A DNA stretch of 64,000 nt from Prunella strophiata. Taxonomy: Eukaryota; Chordata; Aves; Passeriformes; Prunellidae. The position numbers and the translations under genes were made by a program. The stretch lies in assembly GCA_036583965.1 (NCBI GenBank), contig JAZBQD010000013.1, positions 2,272,144 through 2,336,143 of the forward strand. Direction: 5' to 3'. This document shows, piece after piece, positions 12,901-25,900 of this stretch (the first letter of the stretch is position 1; each line of letters begins with the position of its first letter). A model generated the notes under the pieces. That model ran no database searches. It was given only the letters and a program-made list of their open reading frames with translations, and was not told the DNA's origin.

Positions 12901-14825
12901 TTGGGTCGCTGACCTTGATGGAAAGCCATGCCTCATCTGTTGTGGCAGCTCTTACATTCCTGTGTGCTCTTGAGAACATGCAATTCAATTTTACATCCCT
13001 TAGTAGTTTGCTCTACTGCTGCCTGTTTCCCAGGCTGGCATTAGGAAACTGGCATTTTATTTTGCTGTGTGTAAGTGGCCATGTCCATTCCCAATATCTG
13101 CCAGAGATGGATTTGACAATACTGCATCTGAAAAAAAAAAAATGTATATGAACACCTGTCATTATTACCAGACTGAGAAAGGCTCTGATGTTTCATTTAA
13201 TTGTTTCTAAAAAGTAATTAGGACTCCATGTGAAGCAGCATTATTAGTCAGAAATCTCTGTTAACAAATACTCAGTTTTTAACATTGCAGCACTGTCATC
13301 TGGTTATTGTTGTGTATACATAATTTTGTGATGTGATAGTGCCTGGGGAAGGGCTGGATCCTTCTGATGGGATGTGCTCAATAAACACTCTGAGCAAGCT
13401 TGCACTGTAGAGGCCCCAAGCTGAGACACTTTAGAAGGAAGTGGAAATGATGCTGTCAGTGTGGGAGCCAGTGGCATGAGCAACCAAGGAGGGCTTTATG
13501 GCAGAATTTGTAATGGGAAAATTCTGACAAGTGTTGCCATATATTTTTCTTTAATTGTTGAGGAGTTGCTCTCTCAGTAATTGAAGAGACAATGCTGTGG
13601 TGGAGGAAATGAAGACTCATCAGTAAAGCTGAAGAGCTTTGTTTGTTGCATTGCAGGAGATGATTACATCTGACCCAAGTGGGAGGATGGTGTTTGTAGT
13701 AGATATAGATGGCCAGTGCTGCACTCCCATTTGTTGTGCTTGGTCAGGTTAGTTTCTGACATCCAGTAAGATACTTTTTAATTACTGCTGGTTTCCAGTT
13801 GTCATTATACAATCTTTTTTCTGGTTCTAAGCTTTGGTTATTGCAAGTATTGAAGAAAGGCCTTTTTGAGCCAGCCTTACATCTAACAATGAACTCTTCC
13901 CTCTTTTTTGACATCTGAAATCCTGGATAACTTCCTAACATATTTTTTTCCTTGCTGTTTTCTGTTTAGCCTCCAGTTCCAAGCCTGAACTCAGCTCCAG
14001 TTCACAGACTTTGGGAAGTCAGCAGAACAAGACAGATGGCACCCGAGTAAAAACTCGCATTCTGCCCAACATGCCAAAGCTTTTCATACCTTCATCTGTC
14101 ACCAAATTTCCACCTGAGATCACTGTCACTCCACCCACTCCCACCCTCCTTTCTCCAAAGGGCAGCATTTCAGAAGAGACCAAGCAAAAATTAAAGGTAA
14201 TAAAAGGGAAACAGTAATTTTGTAGATTATTGTTTTTATCTTAATTCTCCCCTCAGTAATATACTTGTATGAAAGAAGCAACAGTTCATGTCCCCAGTTC
14301 ATAACCAGAGGTAGATAAGTAGTGGAAGGAGGTGCTAGCTGTTTCCAGCCAGTTCTTAAAGGACTGGTGAAATACTGGCTGTGGGTGAAATGAGAGCTGT
14401 TCCAGTCCCTATCCCTTTTCTGAGGGATTTGGAAAAAATGGCTGAGTGGCCTAGTGCAGCCATTGCAGTTCTTAGATTAGTGGAAGCTACCAGAACATTA
14501 ACTGTGGGGAAGCCTACTGGTAATAAATGTTATGTTGTTTTACATTAGGATGACATCTTTTATCAACACAAGGCAGTTCTTGAATGTGAAGGAATAGCAA
14601 CCAGTGGGCTTTTGTCCCTGTGCTCATGGGTTTATCCTGACTATTTAGCAATATATTCTCTCTCTCTCTTTTTGGGATCAGTCTGCTATTTTGTCTGCTC
14701 AGTCTGCAGCGAATGTAAAGAAGGAGAGCCTTTGTCAGCCAGCTTTGGAAATCTTAGAGACCTCAAGCCAGGAGTCCTCACTGGAAAGTGATACTGATGA
14801 AGATGATGACTACATGGACATATGA
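597..14825 (+). CDS. 3' part of an unrecognised Ser/Pro-rich protein gene (three last coding exons)
   Basis: Three exons join in one open frame. Exon 597-972 is preceded by CCACAG and followed by GTAAGT. It ends one base into a codon, which is completed by CC at the start of exon 13970-14196. That exon ends in phase 0 before GTAATA, and exon 14682-14825 ends at TGA. Visible protein features are a hydrophobic Val/Ala-rich start, a run of nine serines, the stretch [17 protein letters not shown], a Thr/Pro-rich stretch ([15 protein letters not shown]) and an acidic tail ending [15 protein letters not shown] in the last exon fits the sumoylation consensus (hydrophobic-K-x-E). SP and TP sites suggest proline-directed phosphorylation. 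This composition suggests a nuclear regulatory protein, but that is inference. I do not recognise the family. The 5' part lies upstream of the window, and the middle intron is about 13 kb. Confidence 0.78.
973..13969 (+). other. Large intron (about 13 kb) of the first gene
   Basis: The intron lies between donor GTAAGT at 973 and acceptor TTTAG at 13969. It is mostly AT-rich unique sequence. It has A-homopolymers near 6,354-6,370, 12,774-12,790 and 13,131-13,142. I found no exon with matching phase and both splice sites, and no recognisable transposable element. The open frames inside are short and lack coding character. Confidence 0.6.
13970..14196 (+). CDS. Coding exon of the first gene, Pro/Thr-rich
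   Basis: The acceptor is TTCTGTTTAG and the donor is AAG|GTAATA. The first two bases complete a split alanine codon, and the exon ends in phase 0. It encodes a Ser-rich start, a basic and hydrophobic stretch with [16 protein letters not shown], and a TPP/SP-rich segment that may be phosphorylated. The last residues ([10 protein letters not shown]) look helical. Confidence 0.78.
14197..14681 (+). other. Short intron of the first gene
   Basis: This is a 485-nt intron with donor GTAATA and an acceptor after a CT-repeat polypyrimidine tract. I see nothing else in it. Confidence 0.7.
14682..14825 (+). CDS. Terminal coding exon of the first gene, acidic C-terminus
   Basis: The acceptor follows a TCTCTCTCTTTTTGGGATCAG tract, and the exon continues the frame of 13970-14196 in phase 0. 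It encodes 47 residues and a TGA stop at 14823-14825. It contains the sumoylation-like VKKE and a Ser/Glu/Asp tail ending DEDDDYMDI. Acidic tails of this kind are common in chromatin and transcription proteins, but that alone does not identify the family. Confidence 0.78.
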   Translation, partial: SAILSAQSAANVKKESLCQPALEILETSSQESSLESDTDEDDDYMDI

Positions 14826-15899
14826 ATGAATTCTGGCCATCATCAACACCAACCACATAACCATTCTTCTCGTTGCCACCATCTCTGGAAGTTGAAACAT
14901 CTTCATTGGCATTACTCCCCATTTAATTGGCATCATTGTGTTCTTCACTTTCATTACCTTTGTTATCACCACAGCCACTTGTATTGCCTTCAGACTCTTC
15001 ACCATTCTCCCCATCATGGTGCTTGACAGAAAGAATGATTGGTTGTTTACCTGGCAGTTGGTTAACCTGGATCACACTGTCACCAGGAACTTCAGTAAAC
15101 ACAAGGATGTTTTGAGCTGCAGTTCTTCTCTCTCTACTGTTCCTGCTTCTACAAACCAGAGCCTTGGGAGTTGCTCCAGTAGCTCTTTTCTGTAGTGTTT
15201 CCCTCCTTTTAGTTGTCTTGTATTTTCCCCCTCTAGCTAAGTTTTTCTCCCAGTAATTCAGCAACCTGATGTCTGTCTAACCATGCCATGATTAATCCAA
15301 CAGCTCCTTTTAAGGTGAATGGAGTAGGAAAAATTTGCTGAGCTGGTAGAGATTTTAATTGCATCAAGAAATTCTGTGGCTTTGTTGTAGGGCAAGGAGG
15401 GTGAGCTGAGAGTCTGTCAGCTCCTTCACACTGCTGGGGGCTTGGTTGGAATTTGACTCTTTCAAATAGACAAAAGAACCAGCTTTTCCAGGCAGACAGA
15501 GAGGCTGGTCTCCTGTTTGTGCTCATTTCACACCAATGTATGAGGTCCAGCAAAATTTATCTACCTGAATGTTGGCTTAAAGAACTGATCTTTCCAGAAT
15601 TGTCTTACAGTCCTTTCTCTTCTAATGCCTTGGACAAGCATTTTGAATTGGGGGCTAGATGATATTTTTATGGTGGTATTGAAAAAAAAAAAAAAAACTT
15701 GAAAGATTTCAGTACCATTTCAGTAATGTCTGTTTTTTACAGAATGACACGAAAAGGTGTTTTTTATCTATCTGCAGAGGGACTGCTCACAGTTATTTAT
15801 ATGAGAAAATAATGGTAACAAAAATCCTTTTTTTTTTTTTCTACTGAATGTTAACTTTGTAAAATAATGAATGCAAACCATGCAAAAAAAATACGTCAC

Positions 15900-15970
15900 A
15901 CACTATATATACACCCGCGTGCACCCACACACATATATATATGTGTATGTACATATATATATGTCTGTAT
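15900..15970. repeat. AC/AT alternating microsatellite in a 3'UTR
   Basis: This is an alternating purine-pyrimidine stretch with CACACACATATATATATG and a second ACATATATATATG block. It lies in the 3'UTR of the first gene, 110-180 nt before the polyadenylation signal. Confidence 0.75.
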
Positions 15971-16078
15971 ATGAAAACAGAAAATGCATACAGCTTGCAA
16001 TGTTGGATTTCTTTGTGTTTGGGGGATTGGTTTTCTGTAAAATGCAGAGCTTTGTATAAACTTTTGGGTTTCTTTTCT

Positions 16079-16084
16079 AATAAA
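16079..16084 (+). terminator. Polyadenylation signal AATAAA of the first gene
   Basis: This is a canonical AATAAA about 1.25 kb after the stop codon. T/G-rich sequence (TGTTGTCTCTGTTTGTTTG) follows about 15-35 nt downstream, as expected for a functional polyadenylation site. Confidence 0.6.
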
Positions 16085-19000
16085 GATGAAATGCACTGTT
16101 GTCTCTGTTTGTTTGAGAGGGCACAAGGTGCTGTGGTTGTAGAAGAGCACTGCTCCTCTTCCCTTTTATTTTTTGGGTAGCAAGAAAGGGGTTGGGGGGA
16201 CTTGGTGGGAGCCCCTTTATTTTCAGAGCTCTTGGGGTGGGTTTGGTGTGTGTGACCCAGAACCCAGTGCTGCCAAGGTTGCCTGCAGTGGGTTCAGTTC
16301 CCCTCTGAGATGTGAATTCTTTTTCACCCATCTTGGTGTCTTTGAAAGGTGATGAGCAGCATAACACCACATGGGGAATGGGATCACACAGAATATTTGG
16401 CTGTACAAATTTGCATTTGATCCATTATTACAGTGATTGATCTCATTGGTAAGAATGATAAATGGACTGTGGATAAAAAGAAGCTGTGGCAAACTTTGTA
16501 TTGCAAGGTTGTTCTCAGATTCTGGAGTTTTGTTTTGAAGAAAATGTGGTTTACAAGGAAGTGAGCATGTCCACTTGGGATGTGTTAGCAACTATTTGTG
16601 TAACTTGTTCACCTACTATAAGTGATAGGTGAGTGCAATTGATACAGAAAAGATGAGGCAGCTGTTGGTAAAAGCAAACAAGTGTTTTCAGTAAAATGTT
16701 TTCAGTGTTTACTCTGATTTGCTGTAGGTTATTATAAATGCAGTGTATAGCATACTGTGTAGTCCCTGCCAGATAAAAGGCTGAGGGAGTTTCAGATAAG
16801 CATGATGTTTAGGTTCTTTAGAAGAAAGCACAGAATGAAATAAATCAGCTGCTTATGAGAAATTGAAAGGTGAGGGTGTAGTTCTGAAGGGGCTTTTTCA
16901 CCCAAATGGAATAGATTACACAAACTGTTTGGCTAATGTGTATTCTTAAATCTGTATTGCTAACTTAAAGATCTTATTTAAATTTTTAGGTCCACACTTT
17001 AGCTTGGGTTTGATGTATAAAGCATTTGATTTTCTTATTGAATGTGACCACTGAAAATTGTTGGTTTTCCTTTATTATTCTTAAAGATTCCTTGGCATTA
17101 GGCTTTCTGGGGTTTTTTATCCAGACTTCCTAAAATGCTGGTCTTGAGCTTTCTTTTGAATTCTAGTCCTGCTTTTTGAGAAGGCTTTAAAATTTTGCTG
17201 GTTTAGGAAAACTAGAACAGTAAGTGTCTTTTCCTGCCAGCAACAAGAGCTGCATTTACTGGACTGCTCTAAGCTCATTTTAACCTTCAAACTTCTCAAC
17301 TGTGCAACTTGTTTTAGCCTATACTGAATTATCTTACCTGGTTTTCCTTTTTTATATGTAAATTTATGATTTTTTTATTCCCATTATGCTCCTGAGTAGC
17401 TCAAGGACTTTTTCTCAAGCTCAAGAAATTACTGAGACTGAACTACACAGGCCACCTCCCTCCAATCCTGCCCTTCTGCTGTTGACTAAATGTTTCTCAG
17501 CTGTGGCCCTTCTTCCACAAGGGTGTTCCTGCTGCACTGAAGGAACCTTTCTTCTTCTCCATGTGTGAAACCTCCTCTCTGTAAGTACAGCTGGTGTAGT
17601 TCTCCAGTTCAAGGAGCCACATTTGGGAGTGAAGGTGCCAAGGTCCCTGGATGCATTGAGATAAGGATGTTTTTCTGAAGAACCATCCCTAAAGTTCAGA
17701 GGAAGAACTTCAAATCCTTACAAACAGAGGTATTCACTGAGTAATGAATGCATCTCCTGGAGCTTGGCCATGTCATCTTGTGGAATTACCAAGAAAAATG
17801 TTGCAGTAAAGCTGCAGTTAGCCATGGCTTGGAGTAGATTCCTTTATTTTGGTCTAATCCTGGTGGTAAGAGCTTGAAATTCAAGCCTAGGTAAGATCCA
17901 GCTTCCCAAGTCACAGATCAAATGTAAACACTGCATTTGCCTTCAGGTTTTACTGGGTACCCATTGATCTGAAATCTCTGTTCCCAGGTGCCTTTCTGAT
18001 GTACCAGACAAACAAATGGCAGCTGCTGAAGTGCTGGTATGGTTTTGGTATGGTTGTGGTTTTTTCACAGGTTTTCCCTGTGTAGCCATAGGGACAGGAA
18101 TATCTGATGCCTAAAGCAGACTCTAAGGTGAGGTCTGTGACCAAGTGGGGTGAGATTTTCTCTCTCTTTAATTTTCTTTTTTCCTTGACAGTAATTGATT
18201 AAAAACCAGATCCTTTTTGGCTACTGTTAAGACTTTCAGGCAAATAGCAAAACCATTTTTGTTCCAAAGGAGATGGAAAAAGGAATTATTTTGAATTGGC
18301 TGTGGAGAGTTGATATCCTCTCTGTGCTTCCACTGGGCACTGTCTTTGCACACAGATGTCTTTCACTGCTAAAGTGAAAGTATTGTTAAGATATTTAGTA
18401 CTGGGGTTTGGCTGTTTGCAGTTTCACTTCCTGGCATAGGGGTTATATAATCCATGTGTAGTTAAAACCATTGAGAATTTCTCTCTCTAGGCAAGGACTA
18501 GTGTTTTACTAAGAATTAATTTTGTTGAGCACAGCTGTCATTAGTGGCTTCTGCCCACTTGACAAATGCTGTAGCATTTTTTTCAAAAGCTAATAATGTT
18601 CCCTTCCACAACCAAAATAGCAGATCAAGGAAGATACCAAGTACTTCCTTAATTTTATTATGTGCTAGGGTTTGTCAGTTGTTGTCTCTTGGTTTGTGGG
18701 GTTTTTTTTTTCTTAATTAGAGTGAGATTTCTTATGAATAATGAAATTAATGTCTTTTGCAGCCAAAATAAACACCATATGGTCAGGGAGAAAGGGACCA
18801 GGAAAAGATGAGGAAGGCACAGCAGCAGCTGAAGCTGATAGGAGACAAAATGGACTGAAGGAAACAGAGGGGCCAGGTGAGAACAGACCAAGTCCTACCA
18901 TTGAGGGTGGGATCACAGCACTGTTAACACCACTGAAAAGCACAGTATGGAACTGGAAATTCCAGTGAGGGTGCAGCATCTGTGGAGTAGCCTGTGTGTA

Positions 19001-22000
19001 CAGTTACACACTGAGCACAGCTCATTCTGCTCCTGCAGGTGCTTGCATATTTTAGGGGGACTGGGTGGCAGGTAGTTGAGTTGAGATGCACATAACAAAA
19101 AAGCACAGCAGACATCAATTTTGTGGCCTCTTGGTCATGGCAAGCTGGGATGAAGAGGCTTTGTGCTTGCATTTGAAGGTGATGGTGAGAGGTTCACTGT
19201 AGGCTGAGTGTTAATTGCCATCTTTCCTTCCAGTTAATGACCAGGGATTCAGTAAAGCTGAGCTGTGATGTTATTTGTGGTTTTTGGAGTAACCTCAGGG
19301 TGCTGTGCCCCAGGCTGTGCTAGCCCAAGCCATGCCTTTGTGGGACTGCCAGGGGTCCCTGCAGGGCATGGTGGAACAGGTAGGATTGCAGAGGACAACA
19401 CCAGCATCTGGGTTTGTTGGCTTCTGGAGGAGAACTTCACTGAAATGGCTCTTTCACCTTCATACCCACAGAATCCCAGGCAAATCTCAGCAGAGATTAA
19501 AAGGTGCATCTCCCTGGACAGACATTTTTGTTCCTGCTGCTGTTTAGTGCATCTGTGACAGTGACACCCATCAGCAAGTGCTTGTTCAGCCAACTGCAGA
19601 GGCTGAGGTGCAGCACTCAAAGCTGCCTGTGAGCTCCCTGGCCCCAGGAGCAGCCCTGTGCCTGCCCTGGGCTCCCCGTGTCACCTGGGAGTGTCACTGC
19701 CTGCTCCGGGGGCACTAGAGGGGGCCCTAGGACAGAGCAGGGAAGGGAGGGGAAAAGGGGAGGGGGACCAACCCCCACCCTAAATGGATGTCCAAGACCT
19801 GTCTTGGAACTACTGAGACTGCAGAGCATTGCTGGTTTTGACCCCATTGAGTTCTAAGGGCTTTCTGCTACTGTACCATATGTCCTTTGCATAATGTATG
19901 GTCTGATTGAAGGCACAGGGGGTGAGAATCCTCACAGGCTGCTTGCAGGATTGTGTCCCTGGCCATGGCAACAAAAAAAAAACCAAGAGCTTGTTCTGTC
20001 ACCATTAATATTGACACTGGCAGGAAAACAGATCCACTGTATACTTGCTTTTCATACAAAATCTGCCCCATGGCTGTTTCTCCCTTCTTTTCTCCTTAAT
20101 TCCCCCATAAGAAGCCCCCTGGGTGTTTCCATTTTCATCATGGGCAGTGTGTTACTCTGGGGTGTCATGGGAATCTCCTGCCAGCCACTCTTGTGTGAAA
20201 TGGCTCAAATGATGTGTTCAGCTTCAGCAGGGGGAATCCTGATGAGTTCAGCCCTGGTTCATGGCAGTGCTGTGGGGCTTGTGCCAGCAGAACTGAGCCC
20301 AGGAGTCAGTGACAAGCATGCAGCTTGTGGATCTGTGAAGTGCTTTGAGGTAGTTCTGCTCAAGTCAAATTCTAATCAGGGATGAAGATGTGTTTGAGAA
20401 TGATGGAAGAAAGATGCAGTGTCCAAGGCTGGATAAAATCTGGTGAGGCAGTGTGTGTTATGTGGAGCAGCCCCGAGGTGAGCTCAGGTCCTGCAGCCAT
20501 CTGGCAGCTCAGGAAGGGGAGCAGGGATGAGGAGCTGAGGCCACTGACTGCAGAATCAAAACCCAAATCACTTCTACCAAGGGGGAGAATAAAATCACAC
20601 TTCTGCCTGCATGTAAGATTTATCTGCACAATTAAATGGTTGTGTCTGTAGCTGCTAGAAAAACATGCCATTATATAATCCCAGTGGGAGGAACTCTGCA
20701 ATGTCTCTAAGTGCATTGTCTTACTGAGGGAAGCTGCCTATCTAAAGCCAAGTCAACATATATGGTAAAAAGTAGTTTTTGCTCTCAGATTAGACACAGA
20801 TATCCCCCTCTCAAGTTTTATTTCTCAGCCTAATTTTTTTCTCTCCCATCTCTTTCAGAGACTTTGCAAACAACAGTGAATTCCAGTATAAATAGAATAT
20901 AAACAAAGTTCATATATGGTATAAGCATATGAGAACCACACTGGAATGGTATTAATTTAATTTTAGTTGAGTGATATAATAACTACAAGTGAAAGGCCAT
21001 GTATCAGGGCAAAGGTATTTTAGAAACAGTGCTTCCTGTGAGAATGCTGAATTATTACATTTATTACATAGATCCACAGTTAGCCTAAGAACCTGCCTCT
21101 ATATTCACATTCCTTTCATTTTGTTCCTCTGAGGTGTCTGACTGATACAAAGGGCTGTTCACAAGGAAAAATGTGCAACTGAGTTTTATCTGCAATGTGC
21201 ATTGTGTGAACTATGATCTAATATAGCACTGAACACATACTGTTCAGTAATAATTAGTAAAGGATGTTGTATGAGCAGAAAAGCTTCATATTCAGAAGTG
21301 TTCTTTGATTCCTTGTAATTTAAGTCACACCAGAGATTTCATTTCCTTAAATTACACCCTAATGTGTATGAACAGTCACATTTTCTCTTCTGAATGCATG
21401 GATGTATAAAAAATGCAACTCTTTCAGTAAGATTGCAGTGATAATTTTCCTTTTAAGAGATGGCACTAGATGCTCAAAGAATTGCTTAACTTCTTAATTG
21501 AGCCAACATACACTCACCAAGACACTCACCATGCTGTGTGGATGTCAGAGAGCAGTTTGAATATAGAAACTTGTCACTTAGGAATGTTTTGGCTGTAATT
21601 TAGATCTCCATTAGGTTAGAGTGGGTTAGGGGAAAACAAATTAAACTTTATAAATCCGTAGTGGAAGTTCTGAGCTTACAACATCAATTTGCAATGCTGT
21701 GCCCTCAAGTCAGCAGCACAAGTTCCAACAAATAACTTCTGTCATGGCTCTCCCAATAGACACCCTGCTGGAAGTGCTTCCTACACTTAATAAGTAAATG
21801 GGCTTTCCTGGGAGCCAAACAAAGAGCCTGAGTGTTCCCTCCCAGCAAGCAGCAGTGGTACAAGGTGATTTGTCAGTTTGGCTTGCCTGGAACTTAATAA
21901 CAGCTGGGGATTGCACATTGTGAGGTATTTCTGCAGAGAGAAATGGGAGAATTCCTGGTCTGTGATCCCATTGCTCTGCAAGCTGAGGAAGCCTTTGGAT

Positions 22001-22893
22001 GCAGCCAGCAGCAGCTGCTGGTGCCCAGGCAGAGCTGCCAGCTCCTGGTTCAGTGGTGGTGGGCAGACAGGGGTGATCTGCAGGAGCCAGACCAGCCAGG
22101 TGCATTTCCTGCTGCATGTCTGCATGCACTGTGAGGCTGTGCATGGCTCTAAGTGGATGTTCCAGTCAGCTGCACAAGGATTCTCCCACAGTGGCACATT
22201 TTACCAGGCCTGTGCTTTCCCTTGGAAGCTGTTAATAGAGGTGTTCTTCTCAGTGTAAGGAAGATGAGAAAGCAGTGCAGGATTGCTGGGAAGTTGTTTG
22301 AACCCTGGATGTCCTGCACTGCCTCCCCCTTGGCACTGCTGCCCCTGTGCAGCTGCCTGGCCTGGCTGGGCCCCTGGGTGTGCATTGGCAGCTGCTGAGA
22401 GCCAGACACCAGGGCCTGGGCAGCTGGGCAGAACCCAGCAAACCTCCAAACCAGGGAGCTCACCTTTAGGGGACTGAGAATTCCACTAAAGAGAGAGTCA
22501 ATAGTCTGTGCACAAATGCACTCCTGCTGCATTTTATTTTTTAATAAGGTGAACTTGTTGCAATGTCAGTGAAACTCAGGAATACCCAGAATGTGGTAAT
22601 GGCCTGCCTGGATGTGTGGTCATGTTTCAGTTACAACTCAGACACAAAAATGTCTCTTATTTGGTACTATCAACACATGTGGAAAAGTACCTGGAAAGAA
22701 AATGAAAATACGGAAATGTTATTTCCAAGTGTCCCCTGGGAAGAGGAGGACAATGTTTCTTCTTAAAGATGTGCCTGATCCAACAAGGTACCAAAATATA
22801 AATAGCTCCTCTTGATTTCAGTGAAGGCAGCAAAGGGCAACCTCAGGTTGTGTCACCCCAGGCCTGTGATGTGGACAGTTTCTTCAGTGACAT

Positions 22894-22939
22894 AAAGTAT
22901 TTCTACAGATAGAAATACTTTCCATTTTCCATGGAAAAT
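22894..22939. repeat. Two adjacent perfect palindromes
   Basis: AAAGTATTTCTA at 22894-22905 pairs perfectly with TAGAAATACTTT at 22910-22921 across a 4-nt loop (CAGA). Two bases later, ATTTTCCATGGAAAAT at 22924-22939 is a perfect 16-bp palindrome. The sequence lies in intergenic DNA. Confidence 0.85.
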
Positions 22940-25900
22940 AGCTGCTTTAAAATAAACAGACTTAACTTCCTTAATACATGCAAACTCAAAAGTTCACAGT
23001 TAACCACTGAAAGATGAAAAAAGCCAAGGAAAGGTGGAAATATCTCTGCTGGTAAAAAAATCAGCCCTAATTACTTCTCCCTGAAATTAGGGTGGCTCTG
23101 ACATATAGAGGAACTCTGCAGAACAACTAGTGTAAGTTCTGTTCAGTGACTCCTGTCTTCATGTGATCCCTGAGGCAATGTTTATTAGGAATATCATTTT
23201 CTTTAACAGGTTTTCTCCCCCATCATTCCCCAGTGGCTGATACTGCTCCAGCAAGGAAATCCTGGTGCCTTTCAGAACAGCAGCAGCAGAACTGGAGATA
23301 GGTTTGGAATAAGATGGACTTGAAGTTGTCTCATTCTTCCTGGATTCTATATCTGGCCTTTGTCACTATTCACTTTCTGCATCTCTTTCATGGTAACACT
23401 GTTGATTTTATTTTTTAAATCATGAGTCAAAAGAAGTCAGTTTTGCCTCAGAGCTTTCCCACTGCCTGGTGAGATTTTCAGTTTGTCTTCCATTTTCTGT
23501 CTCCATCAAATAGAAACTACTTGTCCAAAACTATCCCCCCTCCTCTAAATGGCCACTGAATTTGCAGCTAGGTCATTTTTATATGCCATAAATTGTTTAT
23601 AATTTTACCTTCTAGCCAATTTAGGGTAAAACTGTGGGGTTTTCCATCTTGAGTGATTGAATATGAGTATCCACTAGGAGCCAGTCCCATAATTAAGTTA
23701 AATGAGAGCAACACAACAAGGTTTTTGTGATGGTGAATAACTCCAGATAACCCAGAGCTTCCCATGAGCAGAGTTCTGGAGAGGGCTAAAAAGTGTCTGC
23801 TCATGTAAGAGTAGAACATGCTCAGTTTTTTGGAGAATCCTTAGCTCTGAATGCTGAGAAATTGGCATAGTGCAGTGCAGCAAAACCAAATCTCTGTTCT
23901 AATTAAGACTTACTTGGATTTTTCAGTTTTTCCCATTCCCTGGCTGAAATTTCCTGTGTCTTGTAGCCATTTAACAATATGTTACTAACCATCCATTATG
24001 TCCTGCTTTATTCTCTTTTAGATGAAAGAGCCATGTAAAAAGAAGAATTCACCAGCCCCTGTGACTGAATTTGAGTGATAATGTCAATGGAATTAACACA
24101 TTGCCATTGTTGAATGGGCTCCTGTGGCTGTGTAAACATCAAGGTAACACATTGCCAAAGCAGAAGACATTACTGCTGTGATACTGTTGTTTTGAGAATA
24201 TTTCCTCACTGCCAAAACACTGATGTAGATTCAGCATTTTGCCTGCTATGATGAGAATGATGTTGGAGTGGGAAGGGTTGATTCTGCTGGTTTTATTTTT
24301 GCTGAATTCTGCTTTATTTGCTGAAGAAAATCTCTCAGAGTGTTTGGCTAAACATGGAATGAGAGCATAAGTACATTGAGGTGTATTTAGGATGACCTCT
24401 GATTGGTAAATGCATTTAAATGACAGCTCTCTTAAGGGCCTAATTCTATTTCTGAAGGCTCCCTTCTGGAAAAGCTGGGGCAGAATGCTGTCAGGAAACC
24501 CAGCATCCTTTGGCTTGGGCAGGGTTTGCTCAGGAATAACTGTCTCCCACATGATCTCCATCATTAATATAATTTTTATCTCTGCAAACAGGAACAGACT
24601 GAAGCTGAATACCCTTGGGATGTGCTGAATAAGGTGCAGGCTTCAGTTTTAACTTTGGGGATGGCAAACTAATTGTAAGGCCAGGCTTGTCAGAAAACCT
24701 TTTAATGCTGCTAATCCCACTGCAGATTTGCTGGCACTGTCTCACCTAATGCAAGACAGAAGTAACTCATGAGGATGTGGCACAGAAGCAGTTTGGAGCT
24801 CCCTGGGTCACAAAGTCAGTGAAGATGGCTGCAGTGCAGAAGCCAGAGCTGGTCATGCAGGTAACAGTGATGATTTCCTTCTTTCTGATCCTGGTGCAAA
24901 CTTGAACAAGACATGTGTTTCTGCAGGAATATTTTCATTTGTCTCCAGGCAAGAAAAAATTCAGGCAGTAAGTGCTAAAGCAGAATATGACAAATTCTGT
25001 TCCTAAATATCTGTTGTCATGTGAGTTTTACTTCTCTGCAAGGTTAAATTAAACAATGAGTTGGGTTTGCTGCATTTCTGCTAATCAGAGACCATAACCC
25101 AGGTGTTGAAGGGTGGGAAGTCAGTCCCAAGGCTGACCTTACTGGACAAAGATGGACATATTCCTCTCCAGAATCCATGAGAAATGCCCACTGCCTCAAC
25201 CAGGGCTGTATCAGTTCTGGTAAAAATTACTTCAGTTTGCAGAGCTGAATCTGGCACTTCTGTGAACATTAGGGCTGAGACAGAAGAGAGGGAGGTACTG
25301 TCCATCCCAGTTTGTTGCAAGAACAGCCCTTAGGCTGGATTTCTCAAAGGAGAGGACTTCTCAGCACAGGGAATGTTCTGTTTCTGGCCTGCTCTTGGTT
25401 GTCAAGGGATAGAAAAGAAAGTTGTGATGGAAAAAGGGAGGAGGAGCTGCCCATGGCAGGAGTTTGTTAGCACACAGACAATGACTTGGTGAACCATGAA
25501 CACTGTGCAGGAGTTAAATGAACAGAGTGGGCATGGTTGTGTAACCTGAAGTTCTTTTCTCTCCCCTGAGGGCCCTTTGAAGCCCTCTGAAAGCCCAGAG
25601 AGCTCATCAACTTCGTGCTTCAGGACTACAGAGAAAATGCTTCTTTCATCCATGGATCAATCTTTTGTCAGCTCTGACACAGTGGCTGGTGGCTTTAGAG
25701 TATCTCACTGTCACCCAAAGGCACTTTGTGGGAAATGTAACCAGTGCCTCAATAACTTGTCACCTGTCCCCTCATTCTGAGTGCTCTCCCAGGGGCAGTG
25801 GTGTTTGTGCTGCACTCCCACCTCCCTTGGGAGTCCACAGCTGGCCTGTTGTGAACTCTGGTGTGCAGAAACACAGGGCTTGTGCAGTGCTGTGACCACA

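Larger units (their letters stand above)
14826..16100 (+). other. 3'UTR of the first gene
   Basis: The region runs from the TGA to just past an AATAAA at 16079-16084. It is pyrimidine-rich between about 14,840 and 15,230. It has A-runs near 15,680 and T-runs near 15,830, and an alternating AC/AT segment at 15,900-15,970. The exact cleavage site is inferred as about 15-20 nt beyond the signal. Confidence 0.65.

Noticed and set aside
18762..18876. Exon-like segment between TTTTGCAG and GTGAGA
   Set aside because: It is isolated, has no partner exons, and has only low-complexity Glu/Lys/Gly/Ala content.
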